Assembly (NCBI GenBank): GCA_902558795.1
Contig: CACEFI010000004.1
Coordinates: forward strand, 1 to 45,586
Direction of reading: 5' to 3'
Length of the DNA stretch: 45,586 nucleotides
Source: an uncultured Pelagibacteraceae bacterium
GTDB taxonomy: Bacteria; Pseudomonadota; Alphaproteobacteria; Pelagibacterales; Pelagibacteraceae
Positions 16,543 to 26,201 of this stretch are shown here, piece after piece (position 1 is the first letter of the stretch; every line of letters begins with the position of its first letter). The notes beneath the pieces were generated by a model, which saw nothing but the letters and a program-made list of their open reading frames with translations, was not told where the DNA came from and searched no databases. A program made the position numbers and the translations under genes.

Positions 16543-17445
16543 ATGCAAATTGGTATTGATGTAGGTGCTACAAAGATAGAGAGTGTTGTGCTTGAAAAAG
16601 ATGGACAAGAAAAACACAGATCTAGAATACCATGCCCAAAAAATTATACTCAAATAATTACTTCTATAAGAGATATTCATAGACAATTAGAACAAGAATT
16701 TAAACAAGAACTTCCAATTGGTGTTTGTCATCCTGGGGTTCACTCTCCTCAAACAGGGTTGGTTAAAAATGTTCCGAACCTAAGTTGGTTAGAAAAAAAA
16801 CCATTTCAAAATGATCTACGTAAAGCACTTGGGAAAGAAGTGTTTTGTGAAAATGATGCAAATTGTTTTGCATTGTCAGAGGCTATAGATGGATCAGGCA
16901 AACATTACAAAATTGTTTATGGTATAATCTTGGGATCTGGAGTTGGAGGTGGTTTAGTGATTGATAAAAAAATAGTAAGTGGTCCGAATGGTGTTGCAGG
17001 AGAATGGGGCCATAATCAAATTCCTTATTTTGCTGCTAAAAAAGAAAATTTTGACTCAACTAATCCAAGAGAAGCTGAGATTGAAAGTTTTTTATCTGGT
17101 TTAAGTTTAGCGAAAAGATTTAATAAAATTTATGGAAAAAATTTAAAAACAAATGAAATTTTTGAATTAAATAGAAAACATGATTTAGATGCAGAAAGAT
17201 TTATAGATGATTTTAAAGTAAACTTAGCAATGTCACTTTCAAGTATTATTAATATTTTAGATCCTGATGCTTTTGTTTTTGGAGGTGGAGTTTCAAATGA
17301 AATTGATTTTTTACACGAAATAGACTCACTAGTTAGGAAATTTGTTATTGGAAGAGAATACGAAGGTGTTTTTTTAAAACCTAAATATGGTGATGCTAGT
17401 GGTGTTCGTGGTGCTGCAAGATTGGGAAGAAGCGCGACATATTAA
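16543..17445 (+). CDS. ROK family sugar kinase
   Basis: 'QIGIDVGATKIESVVLEKDG', 'ENDANCFALSEA', 'GIILGSGVGGGLVIDKKIVSGPNGVAGEWGHNQIPY', 'FGGGVSNE'. Confidence 0.93.
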   Translation: MQIGIDVGATKIESVVLEKDGQEKHRSRIPCPKNYTQIITSIRDIHRQLEQEFKQELPIGVCHPGVHSPQTGLVKNVPNLSWLEKKPFQNDLRKALGKEVFCENDANCFALSEAIDGSGKHYKIVYGIILGSGVGGGLVIDKKIVSGPNGVAGEWGHNQIPYFAAKKENFDSTNPREAEIESFLSGLSLAKRFNKIYGKNLKTNEIFELNRKHDLDAERFIDDFKVNLAMSLSSIINILDPDAFVFGGGVSNEIDFLHEIDSLVRKFVIGREYEGVFLKPKYGDASGVRGAARLGRSATY

Positions 17446-17625
17446 TTAACAATTTCTCATTACAATTTAATTTAGAAAATTCAAATTTTACAAAAAATAA
17501 GAAAAGTAGCGAAAAAATATTGATAAAAAATAATCAATCAAAAGTTGTATTTATATTTTTTGTTATGATCTTTCCTCAAAGTAGTTATATTTCACTTTTT
17601 TAAATTAATTTAAAAGGGAGAAATA

Positions 17626-18531
17626 ATGAAAAAACTTATACTTTCGATTGCAGCTCTTGCATTATTTGCAACTTCTGCTTTCGCTGAAAGATATGTCATG
17701 GTTACACATGGTGAAGGAAAAGATCCTTTTTGGCCAGTAGTTCAAAAAGGTGGTGAAGATGCAGCTCGAGCAATCGGTGCTGATTTTGAATACATCTACA
17801 ACCCTTCTGCTGATATGGCTGATATGGCAAGCTCAATTCAAGCTGCTGCAGCTACTCAACCAGATGGTATGGTAATTTCTTTACCAGACCCAGATGCATT
17901 AGGTCCAGCTATTAAAGCTGCTGTTGCTGCTGGTGTTCCAGTAATTACAATGAACTCTGGTTTAGAGTCTTCTGCTAGCCTAGGTGCTTTAATGCACGTT
18001 GGACAGCCTGAATTACTTGCTGGACAAAAAGCTGGTGAAAGAGCAAAAGCTGAAGGTGCTACTAAAGCACTTTGTATGATTCAAGAAGCATACAACACAG
18101 CTCTTGTAGACAGATGTGAAGGTTACGGTTCTGCAGTTCCTATGCAAATGACTGATACTACATCTGACCCTGCAACTATTCAAACTAGAGCTACTGCTGC
18201 TTTACAAGCTAACAAAGATATCAATGCAATCCTTTCAGTAGGACCTCACGTATGTGAAGCTGTTGATAAAGCTTTAGCTGATCTTGGTATGACAGTACAC
18301 CACTCTTGCTTCGATTTAAGTCCTGCAGTTATGGATTTAATCGGATCTGGAAGAGTTGCTTTCACTATCGATCAACAACAAAGACTACAAGGTTATATGC
18401 CAGTTATCGTATTACACTTGTACAATAACAGTGCTGGACTTTTACCAGGAGCTAACATCCCATCGGGACCTGGCTTCGTTGACAAGTCTAACGCTTCTTC
18501 AGTTGCTGCTTTAGCAGGAATTGACAGATAG
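17626..18531 (+). CDS. Sugar ABC transporter periplasmic substrate-binding protein (PBP type 1)
   Basis: Signal peptide 'MKKLILSIAALALFATSAFA', then 'GEGKDPFWPVVQKGGEDAARAIGADFEYI...QPDGMVISLPDPDALGPAIKAAVAAGVPVITMNSG'. Strong SD 'AAGGGAGAAATAATG'. Confidence 0.93.
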   Translation: MKKLILSIAALALFATSAFAERYVMVTHGEGKDPFWPVVQKGGEDAARAIGADFEYIYNPSADMADMASSIQAAAATQPDGMVISLPDPDALGPAIKAAVAAGVPVITMNSGLESSASLGALMHVGQPELLAGQKAGERAKAEGATKALCMIQEAYNTALVDRCEGYGSAVPMQMTDTTSDPATIQTRATAALQANKDINAILSVGPHVCEAVDKALADLGMTVHHSCFDLSPAVMDLIGSGRVAFTIDQQQRLQGYMPVIVLHLYNNSAGLLPGANIPSGPGFVDKSNASSVAALAGIDR

Positions 18532-18547
18532 TCTGTAATAATTTAAG

Positions 18548-18576
18548 GGGTCGATTATTCAATCGGCCCTTTTTTT
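18548..18576 (+). terminator. Intrinsic terminator/attenuator between the ABC binding-protein and permease genes
   Basis: GGGTCGATT-ATTC-AATCGGCCC-TTTTTTT: 9-bp stem with one G:U pair, 4-nt loop and a run of 7 T. Confidence 0.9.
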
Positions 18577-18601
18577 ATAAAATTAATTAACCTTTTTAAA
18601 A

Positions 18602-20197
18602 ATGAATACATCAACAACAAACAAACCTAGACAAGAGTCAGACCGACAAGGTGAAAAAAAATGGTATTCTGCAATAATGTCTCGTCCAGAGATTGGACCC
18701 TTGGGTGTAATGATCTTACTTTTTTGTATGTTGGGATACTTTTCTATTCCAGAAGGAGAATTTTCTCTTAATCCTTTTTCTGGTGAAGGATTTAATGCCT
18801 TAGGAATTAGAAATAATTTTAGGGTAATTGCTCAATTAGGAATCGTAGCACTTGCTGCTGGGATGTTAATTATTGCAGGTGAATTCGATCTTTCAGTTGG
18901 TTCAATGATTGGTTTTGCAGGTGGTTGTATGGCAATGATACTAAAATGGGGTTTTGCTGTTGTAATTCCTTACATTTCTTTTGAAGGAGGTTTTCATTTT
19001 GAGGGTTTAAGATTATTTGAAATTAAAGATGTTTCACCACTATTAGCAATATTAATTACATTATGTATGACTTTATCTTTCGGATGGATCCAGGGATGGA
19101 TAATTGTTAAAAGTGGTATATCTTCTTTCATTGTTACACTAGGTGGACTTTTCTTTTTAAGAGGTTTAACAGAAGTATCATATAGAGCATTTAATAGAGC
19201 TCCTGATCAAACTGCTGGATCAACAACTGTTACAGACTTACCAGATATCAAAAATATAATAAATGTACCAGGTCTTGGTGAAATGGAAAGAGATGCCGCT
19301 AAAGCTTTACCAAATGATCAATTATTAGAAATTCTTAGCACTGTGCCTGCTAGCACGGTTGCAAAATTAACTGAACAATTAACATATATTAACGAAAAAG
19401 TTGCAGCTTACAAAACTGCCATGAATTCTGAGAAAATGATTGCAACTTTAGAAAAATCTTTAGCTGGAGCAAAAAAATCTGGTAATGACTCAATGGTCGA
19501 AATTTTGACAAAGAAAATAGAAGCTGGAGTTAATGTTCCTGATGTTGCAGCAAAAGCTGTTACTGATATTGATATAGCAAAAGCTTACATCGATACCATA
19601 GTTACTGCAAGACCAGTCGCTAATTTCTTTGGAGGAGATATTATGGAGCCGGTATTTAATTGGTTATATTATACAGCTGATTGGAATGTAAATAACTTTG
19701 GAAATATTTTTGCTAAAGGAATGTATTCTGCTTTAATGATTTGGGGACTTGTTGCTTTTATTTGTTATTTCATTTTGAGTAAAACTCAAGCAGGTAACTG
19801 GATTTATTCAACTGGTGGAAATCTTAATGCTGCAAAGGCTAACGGTGTGCCTACAAACAAAGTTAAGATTGCATTATTTGTGAATACTGCATTTTGCGCA
19901 ACTATGTTCGCTGCATGTCAAGTATTTGAAGTTAATACTGCGGATACAGCTAAAGGTAATTTAAAAGAATTAGAAGCAATTGCTGCAGCGGTTATTGGTG
20001 GTGTTGTTCTAACAGGAGGTTTTGGAACAATAGGTGGAATTATCTTAGGCACAATTATTTTTGGAATAGCAAAAGAAGCTTTCTTTTATATCCCTGGAAT
20101 TGATGGATCATTCTATAGGGTGTTCCTTGGAGCAGTTCTTGTTACTGCTGCCTTTACTAATGAGAATATTAGGAAACGAATTATGGGAAATATTTAA
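18602..20197 (+). CDS. Sugar ABC transporter permease (RbsC/FrcC-like) with long internal insertion
   Basis: 'LGIVALAAGMLIIAGEFDLSVGSMIGF', 'SGISSFIVTLGGLFFLRGL', 'VYSTGGNLNAAKANG'-type region, 'LEAIAAAVIGGVVLTGGFGTIGGIILGTIIFG' are RbsC-type. 531 aa versus the usual ~320-350 aa. Confidence 0.9.
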   Translation: MNTSTTNKPRQESDRQGEKKWYSAIMSRPEIGPLGVMILLFCMLGYFSIPEGEFSLNPFSGEGFNALGIRNNFRVIAQLGIVALAAGMLIIAGEFDLSVGSMIGFAGGCMAMILKWGFAVVIPYISFEGGFHFEGLRLFEIKDVSPLLAILITLCMTLSFGWIQGWIIVKSGISSFIVTLGGLFFLRGLTEVSYRAFNRAPDQTAGSTTVTDLPDIKNIINVPGLGEMERDAAKALPNDQLLEILSTVPASTVAKLTEQLTYINEKVAAYKTAMNSEKMIATLEKSLAGAKKSGNDSMVEILTKKIEAGVNVPDVAAKAVTDIDIAKAYIDTIVTARPVANFFGGDIMEPVFNWLYYTADWNVNNFGNIFAKGMYSALMIWGLVAFICYFILSKTQAGNWIYSTGGNLNAAKANGVPTNKVKIALFVNTAFCATMFAACQVFEVNTADTAKGNLKELEAIAAAVIGGVVLTGGFGTIGGIILGTIIFGIAKEAFFYIPGIDGSFYRVFLGAVLVTAAFTNENIRKRIMGNI

Positions 20198-20977
20198 ATG
20201 GATAAAAAACCTTTAATTGAAATAAAGAACTTAGTAAAAAAATTTGGATCATTTACTGCTTTAAATGGTGTTTCATTAGATGTTTATCCAGGTGAAGTTC
20301 ATGCTCTTTTAGGTGACAATGGAGCTGGAAAGTCCACTCTGATCAAGGTGTTATCTGGAGTTCATCCTATGACAAGTGGAGAAATAAAAGTTGATGGAGA
20401 AATTGTTAATTTTACTTCACCACGTCAAGCATCTGATGCAGGTATTGGTACAGTTTATCAAGATTTAGCACTCAATGCCTTAACTTCAGTTACAAGAAAT
20501 TTTTTTCTTGGACGTGAAATTAAAAAAGGACCAGGCCCATTTGGTTTATTGCAAATGGACGAGATGGATAGAATTACAACAGAAGAAATGTCTAAAATTG
20601 GAATTAATATAGCAAACCCTAATCAACCCGTCGGAACAATGTCAGGCGGTCAAAGACAAACCTTGGCTATTGCTAGAGCAATTTACTTCGGCGCAAAGAT
20701 ACTAATATTAGATGAACCTACATCAGCATTAGGTCAAAAACAGCAAATGGAAGTTTTAAAAACAATAAAAAAAGTTCAAAATTTTGGAAATATTGCAATT
20801 ATACTTATTACGCATAATGAAATTCATGCACGACTTATAGCTGATCGATTTACATTTTTAAGTTTGGGAGAAGTGATTGGTTCAGGATTGTCTGCAGATC
20901 TTGGTAATGAAGAAGTAAAAAGATTAATGGCAGGTGGTGCAAAAATTGGTGATCTTGCTAAAGAATTAGAGCTATAG
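20198..20977 (+). CDS. Sugar ABC transporter ATP-binding protein (single-NBD, FrcA-like)
   Basis: 'VHALLGDNGAGKSTLIKVLSG' Walker A, 'MSGGQRQTLAIARAI' signature, 'ILILDEPTSALG' Walker B; one NBD (259 aa). Confidence 0.95.
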   Translation: MDKKPLIEIKNLVKKFGSFTALNGVSLDVYPGEVHALLGDNGAGKSTLIKVLSGVHPMTSGEIKVDGEIVNFTSPRQASDAGIGTVYQDLALNALTSVTRNFFLGREIKKGPGPFGLLQMDEMDRITTEEMSKIGINIANPNQPVGTMSGGQRQTLAIARAIYFGAKILILDEPTSALGQKQQMEVLKTIKKVQNFGNIAIILITHNEIHARLIADRFTFLSLGEVIGSGLSADLGNEEVKRLMAGGAKIGDLAKELEL

Positions 20978-21738
20978 TGAAAGTAAAATATTACGATTTA
21001 GAGAACAAAAGAGTGTTTATCACAGGCGGGGGATCAGGAATTGGTGCTTCAATTGTTGAACATTTTTGCGAACAAGGTTCAGAGGTTTATTTTATAGATA
21101 TTAATGTATCAGAGTCTGAAAAATTAATTGAAGAGATAAAAAATAAAAAATATTCAATCCCAACTTTTATTGAATGTGATTTGTTAAATATAAAACAACT
21201 TCAAAAGACAATTGCGGACATAATTGATCAAAAGGGTCCAATTGATGTTTTAATTAATAATGCCGCTAATGACACAAGACACAAAATAGATGATGTTACA
21301 GAGGAATATTGGGATGAAAGAATGAATGTAAATTTAAGACATTATTTTTTCACAGTTCAATCGGTTAAAAAATCAATGATTGAAAATAAAGGTGGTGTAA
21401 TTGTCAATATGGGCTCTTCTTCTTGGATGGTTGGACAAGGAGGTATGGCTGCTTATACAGCTGCAAAATCTGGGGTAGTTGGTTTAACAAGATCGTTTGC
21501 TAGAGATTTAGGTGAATTTAACATTAGAGTTAATTCTGTAGTGCCAGGTTGGGTCTTAACACAAAGACAAATTGATCTTTGGTTAAATGAGGAGTCAGAG
21601 AAAGATTTGATGAAAAACCAATGTTTAAAAGCTAGATTGTTACCTCATGAACTAGCTCAAGCAGTATTATTTTTTTCATCAGAACAATCTGGTGGATGTA
21701 CAAATCAATCTTATATCGTTGATAAAGGCTGGTTATAA
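20977..21738 (+). CDS. SDR family oxidoreductase, paralogue of 9803-10564
   Basis: 'VFITGGGSGIGASIVEHFCEQGSEVYFIDI', 'YTAAKSGVVGLTRSFARDLGEFNIRVNSVVPGWV'; collinear with the SDR at 9803. GTG start overlapping the NBD stop. Confidence 0.92.
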   Translation: MKVKYYDLENKRVFITGGGSGIGASIVEHFCEQGSEVYFIDINVSESEKLIEEIKNKKYSIPTFIECDLLNIKQLQKTIADIIDQKGPIDVLINNAANDTRHKIDDVTEEYWDERMNVNLRHYFFTVQSVKKSMIENKGGVIVNMGSSSWMVGQGGMAAYTAAKSGVVGLTRSFARDLGEFNIRVNSVVPGWVLTQRQIDLWLNEESEKDLMKNQCLKARLLPHELAQAVLFFSSEQSGGCTNQSYIVDKGWL

Positions 21739-21746
21739 CAGGCTTT

Positions 21747-22730
21747 GTGAAAGTACAAAGTTCAAAGATAGAAAATAAGTATTTAAGAATTAAATCAATT
21801 AATATCGGCGCTTGCTTATATGAGATTTATGATAAGCAAAAAAAAATAAATCTTATCTTAAATCTTGGTCCTTCAAAAAATTATAGTAGTAAAAATTTCT
21901 ATGTAGGTGCTACTTGTGGTCGTTATGCAGGAAGAATATCAAATTCGAAATTTAAGATTAAAAATAAAACTTTTAAGCTCGATGGTAATGAGGGAAAAAA
22001 TACACTACATGGAGGAAAAATAGGATTTGATAGATTAGAATGGAAAATACTCCATCATTCAAAAACTAAAATTATTTATCAATTATTATCCAAAAACCTT
22101 GATCAAGGTTTCCCAGGAGATCTTTATTCTGAGTGTATTTTTGAAATAAAGAACAAAAGTTTATTTATCAAATATCAATATGAGTCAAATCAATTAACAC
22201 ATGTGAGTTTAACTAATCATAGTTATTGGAATTTAAATAAAAATAAAAATGAGACAATTTTTAACCATGATTTAAAAATTAATTCTGAGAAATATCTTGA
22301 AGTAAACAATAAATTAATCCCAACTGGCAAAATTAAAAAAGTTAAAAACACTATTAATGACTTTAATAAGTTTCAAAATATTGGAGAAAAAATAGACGTT
22401 ATCAAAAACAAAAAGACAAAAAGAACATCTAGCAAAATAAATGCATTAGGATTTGATTTAACATTTTGTATTAAAAAAAACTCTAAAAACTATTTAGCCT
22501 CGTTAAAAAATAAAAAAACTAATATCCAATTAGATTTTTATTCAAATCTTCCTGGGATACAACTTTATACCAGTCAAGGTTTGCGATATAAAAATAAACT
22601 TGCTCCTTACCAAGGTGTTTGTTTAGAAACTCAACACTATCCGGATGCACCAAATAATAAAAATTTTCCAAGCACTTTAATTAAACCCAAAAAACTTTAT
22701 AAGTACTTTACAAAAATAAATATTTCATAA
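21747..22730 (+). CDS. Aldose 1-epimerase (GalM-like mutarotase)
   Basis: GTG start; 'VGATCGRYAGRISNSKFKIKNKTFKLDGNEGKNTLHGGKIGFDRLEWKI', 'LTNHSYWNLN', 'PGIQLYTSQGL'. Confidence 0.92.
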   Translation: MKVQSSKIENKYLRIKSINIGACLYEIYDKQKKINLILNLGPSKNYSSKNFYVGATCGRYAGRISNSKFKIKNKTFKLDGNEGKNTLHGGKIGFDRLEWKILHHSKTKIIYQLLSKNLDQGFPGDLYSECIFEIKNKSLFIKYQYESNQLTHVSLTNHSYWNLNKNKNETIFNHDLKINSEKYLEVNNKLIPTGKIKKVKNTINDFNKFQNIGEKIDVIKNKKTKRTSSKINALGFDLTFCIKKNSKNYLASLKNKKTNIQLDFYSNLPGIQLYTSQGLRYKNKLAPYQGVCLETQHYPDAPNNKNFPSTLIKPKKLYKYFTKINIS

Positions 22731-22731
22731 A

Positions 22732-23769
22732 ATGAATAAAAAAATAAATATATCAATTGTTGGAACTGGTTTAATGGGTTTGCAACACATAAAGGCAATT
22801 TCAAAATCAAAAAAAGCTAATCTTCATTCGATTGTAGACATTACTAATAACGCTAAAAGTTTATCAAAAAAATATAAAATCCCGTTGTATTCAAATGTTG
22901 ATGAACTTTTAAACTCAAAAAATTTAGATGCAGTAATTGTTGCTACACCAAATCAATTACATGAAAAACATACAGTTAGTTTTTTAAAGAAAAAAATTCC
23001 AGTGTTATTGGAAAAACCTATTTCAGATAATATTGATTCAGCTAAAAAAATTATTAGTAGTGCTAATAAAAATAAAACACCTTTATTAATAGGGTATCAC
23101 AGAAGACATAATTCAATAGTATCAAAGGTAAAAGGTCTTATCGACAAAGGAAAATTAGGAAAAATTGTTTCAGCAAATGTGTTATGTTGGCTTTATAAAC
23201 ACAAAGCTTACTACAAAGAAAAATGGAGAATAAGTAAAGGAGGAGGGCCTCTAGGAATTAATTTAGTCCATGATATTGATATGATTTGTTATTTACTTGG
23301 TTCAATTAAATATGTTCAAGCGTTTACAGCCAATAAAACAAGAAAATTTAAAGTAGAAGATACCGCAACAATTAGTCTGGTTTTTAATTCAGGTGCACTT
23401 TGCACTTTGAATTTGTCAGATACTATCGTTGCACCCTGGAGTTATGAGTTAACTGCGGGAGAAAATCCGGCTTACCCTATAACTAATCAATCTGCATATA
23501 TGATTGGTGGTACGAAGGGATCACTACAATTTCCTAATTTGAAATATTGGTTTTATAAAAATGAGAGAAGCTGGTGGAATAAAATTTTAGTTAATGAAGA
23601 TAAAAATAAGAAAGATGATAATACTTTAATAAATCAAATTGATCATTTTGCAGATGTGGTTTTTAAAAAAGTTAAACCAAAAGTAAATGGAAATGATGGT
23701 TTGATTTCTCTTAAAATTTTTGCAGCTATAACTAAAAGTGCAAAATCAGGTAAAAAAATTAGGCTTTAA
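22732..23769 (+). CDS. Gfo/Idh/MocA family oxidoreductase
   Basis: 'ISIVGTGLMGLQHIKAISKSKKANLHSIVD', 'VLLEKPISDNIDSAKKII', 'GGGPLGINLVHDIDMICYLLG'. Confidence 0.93.
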   Translation: MNKKINISIVGTGLMGLQHIKAISKSKKANLHSIVDITNNAKSLSKKYKIPLYSNVDELLNSKNLDAVIVATPNQLHEKHTVSFLKKKIPVLLEKPISDNIDSAKKIISSANKNKTPLLIGYHRRHNSIVSKVKGLIDKGKLGKIVSANVLCWLYKHKAYYKEKWRISKGGGPLGINLVHDIDMICYLLGSIKYVQAFTANKTRKFKVEDTATISLVFNSGALCTLNLSDTIVAPWSYELTAGENPAYPITNQSAYMIGGTKGSLQFPNLKYWFYKNERSWWNKILVNEDKNKKDDNTLINQIDHFADVVFKKVKPKVNGNDGLISLKIFAAITKSAKSGKKIRL

Positions 23770-24634
23770 TCTTATCTTTGTTGCCTTCTGTACGAATAAA
23801 TAATAGTCCAAATATAATAATACCAATTACACCTATAATTTTATTATAGTCAAAAGGTACACCAAAAATTAGGAAATTTATAATTGTAGACCATATCAAT
23901 TGTGAATATTGAAAATTTGTAACAAATGATAAGTTAGACAATTGTATTGCATAAATTATTAATGAATGACTCACAAATCCAGCGGCACCAAGTAATACTA
24001 AATAAAGCCAATAAATATTTTTTTCTAACGGTACCCAGTTGAAAGATATAAAAATGCTAAAAATAATTGCTCCTAGAATTGATGTATAAAAAATCGACGA
24101 GAAGGGTTCATTATCAGTTGATACAACTTTTGTAAAAAATTGATAAAGGGCCCAACAAATCGGTGGTACAATTGGAAAAATTAAGTCTAAACTAAATATT
24201 TTCATACTTGGACCTAAAGAGTAGATAATTGAACCAAAACTTAGAAGCATCAACATTATTCCTTTAAAAGATAAAATATCTTTTAAAAAATATGCAGATA
24301 GCATTGCAACAATTAAAGGCGCAGAAAAGAAAACAACATATATATCTACTAAGTCAAATTTTTGTAAAGAATAGAACATAAATGTAGTGGCAGTTACCAT
24401 CAATAAAGATCTTATTATTTGAAGTTTAAAATTTTTTTTTAAATTTACTTTTGGTTTAAAAATTAAAAAAAATATAATCAGAGATACTAAGTGAAAAAAA
24501 AATCTTCCCCAAATTGCTTGAGTAACTGGCATCACAGTACCAAGGTATTTTGCTGTAGAATCCATGCAAACAAACATGAAAAAACCACCAGCAGCTAATA
24601 AAATTACGTTAAATAAAGGAGTTTGTTGGGGCAC
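23759..24634 (-). CDS. EamA/DMT superfamily transporter
   Basis: 291 aa, ~10 hydrophobic helices in two similar halves; 'MVTATTFMFYSLQKFDLVDIYVVFFSAPLIVAMLSAYFLKD' is typical DMT. Confidence 0.85.
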   Translation of the reverse strand: MPQQTPLFNVILLAAGGFFMFVCMDSTAKYLGTVMPVTQAIWGRFFFHLVSLIIFFLIFKPKVNLKKNFKLQIIRSLLMVTATTFMFYSLQKFDLVDIYVVFFSAPLIVAMLSAYFLKDILSFKGIMLMLLSFGSIIYSLGPSMKIFSLDLIFPIVPPICWALYQFFTKVVSTDNEPFSSIFYTSILGAIIFSIFISFNWVPLEKNIYWLYLVLLGAAGFVSHSLIIYAIQLSNLSFVTNFQYSQLIWSTIINFLIFGVPFDYNKIIGVIGIIIFGLLFIRTEGNKDKIKA

Positions 24635-24647
24635 AAGGAGATTTTTA

Positions 24648-26153
24648 TTACATTACCACGCCAACTTGCCAAGGATTGAACTCCTCGTCACCGTAGCCGT
24701 TGATCTCACTTTTAGATTTATTTCCTGATGCTGTATTAACTACAAGCTCAAATATTTTTTGTCCTACTTCTTCAACTTTTTCTTCTCCTTCAGCAATTGT
24801 TCCACAGTTAATATCCATATCTTCAGACATTTTTTTATACATTGCTGAATTGGTTGAAAGTTTTAAACTTGGAACTGGTTTACAGCCAAAGCAAGATCCT
24901 CTACCTGTAGTAAAGCAAATTACATTCGCTCCCGAAGCTACTTGACCAGTTACTGATACAGGGTCATAACCTGGAGAGTCCATAAAATTAAAACCTTTGT
25001 TTTTTAAAGGTTCAGCATACTGCAATACATCTTGAAGTGTAGAGTTTCCTCCCTTAGCAACAGCTCCTAAAGATTTTTCTAAAATTGTAGTCAAACCACC
25101 TTTTTTATTTCCAGGTGCAGGATTGTTGTCCATTGAACTATTATTTATAGATGTATAATGCTTCCACCATTCAATCCTCTTAATTAGTTTATCAGCTGTT
25201 TCTTGTGAGTTAGCTCTATTAATTAGCAGATGTTCTGCTCCATATATTTCAGGAGTTTCAGATAAAATTGAACTTCCGCCTTTTTTAACCAATAGATCAG
25301 CTGCAATTCCTAATGCGGGGTTTGCTGTAATTCCCGAATATCCATCTGACCCTCCACATTGCAAAGCAAGAGTTAGATGACTAACTGGCAGTGAAGTTCT
25401 TTCAACGTTATTTGCTTCACTCAGTAAATTTTTAATTTGGGATAATACTTTTTCAACAATCTTTTTGGTTCCACCTTCATCTTGGATAGTTAAAAAATGA
25501 ATTCTATTATGTTTTTTTACAGACTCATCAAATAAACTTACTTGTGCACACTCACATCCTAAACCTATAACAAAAACATGTGAAAAATTTGGATGATTTT
25601 TAAATCCATCAATTGTTCTTTGAAAAATTTGCATACCTTCGCTTACGGTGTTCATCCCACACCCAGTAGAATGTGTAATTGGAACGATACCGTCAATATT
25701 TGGATAATCTTCTAAAATTTTTGAGTATTTAATTCTTTCCACAATCATTTTGGTTACAGTTGCAGAACAATTAACAGTACTTACAATTCCAATATAATTT
25801 CTAGTAGCCACATCACCGTTATCTCTTAAAATCCCGTTAAAAAAAGTATCTGCTTTTTCACTAATAATATTTTTTTTGTTAGTTACTTTAAAATCCCTTT
25901 TAAATTCTCTAAATTCTAGATTGTGTGAATGAACATGTTCGCCTGGCTTAATATCATTTAGTGCAAAGCCAATTATTTGGTCATATTTTATTATAGGATC
26001 CCCTTTATTTATTGATTTTAAACAAACTTTGTGACCAAAGGGAATTGGATCTATAGTGCTTATATCGTGACCTTCTATTTTAGTTTTTTCAGGAATAATA
26101 AATTGACTTACACCCACATTGTCATTTTGGTTTAAAACTATTAGATTATTCAT
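24648..26153 (-). CDS. UxaA-family (altronate/galactarate-type) dehydratase, SAF domain plus catalytic domain
   Basis: 'VATRNYIGIVSTVNCSATV', 'VPITHSTGCGMNT', 'VIGLGCECAQ', 'LALQCGGSDGYSGITANPALG', 'MDSPGYDPVSVTGQVASGANVICFTTGRGSCFGCKPVPSLKLSTN'. Confidence 0.93.
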   Translation of the reverse strand: MNNLIVLNQNDNVGVSQFIIPEKTKIEGHDISTIDPIPFGHKVCLKSINKGDPIIKYDQIIGFALNDIKPGEHVHSHNLEFREFKRDFKVTNKKNIISEKADTFFNGILRDNGDVATRNYIGIVSTVNCSATVTKMIVERIKYSKILEDYPNIDGIVPITHSTGCGMNTVSEGMQIFQRTIDGFKNHPNFSHVFVIGLGCECAQVSLFDESVKKHNRIHFLTIQDEGGTKKIVEKVLSQIKNLLSEANNVERTSLPVSHLTLALQCGGSDGYSGITANPALGIAADLLVKKGGSSILSETPEIYGAEHLLINRANSQETADKLIKRIEWWKHYTSINNSSMDNNPAPGNKKGGLTTILEKSLGAVAKGGNSTLQDVLQYAEPLKNKGFNFMDSPGYDPVSVTGQVASGANVICFTTGRGSCFGCKPVPSLKLSTNSAMYKKMSEDMDINCGTIAEGEEKVEEVGQKIFELVVNTASGNKSKSEINGYGDEEFNPWQVGVVM

Positions 26154-26201
26154 ATTTTTATTATATAACTAAAACTCTAAACAAGTCATTACAAATTAAT
26201 T

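Noticed and set aside
17446-17625. 180-nt leader upstream of the ABC binding-protein gene as a riboswitch candidate
   Set aside because: Very AT-rich with no recognisable conserved riboswitch core or stable stem; more likely an ordinary promoter/leader region.
22094-22111. 18-nt perfect palindrome AAACCTTGATCAAGGTTT
   Set aside because: Inside the aldose epimerase coding region (NLDQGF), no T-run or promoter context; one such palindrome in 45 kb is not surprising.
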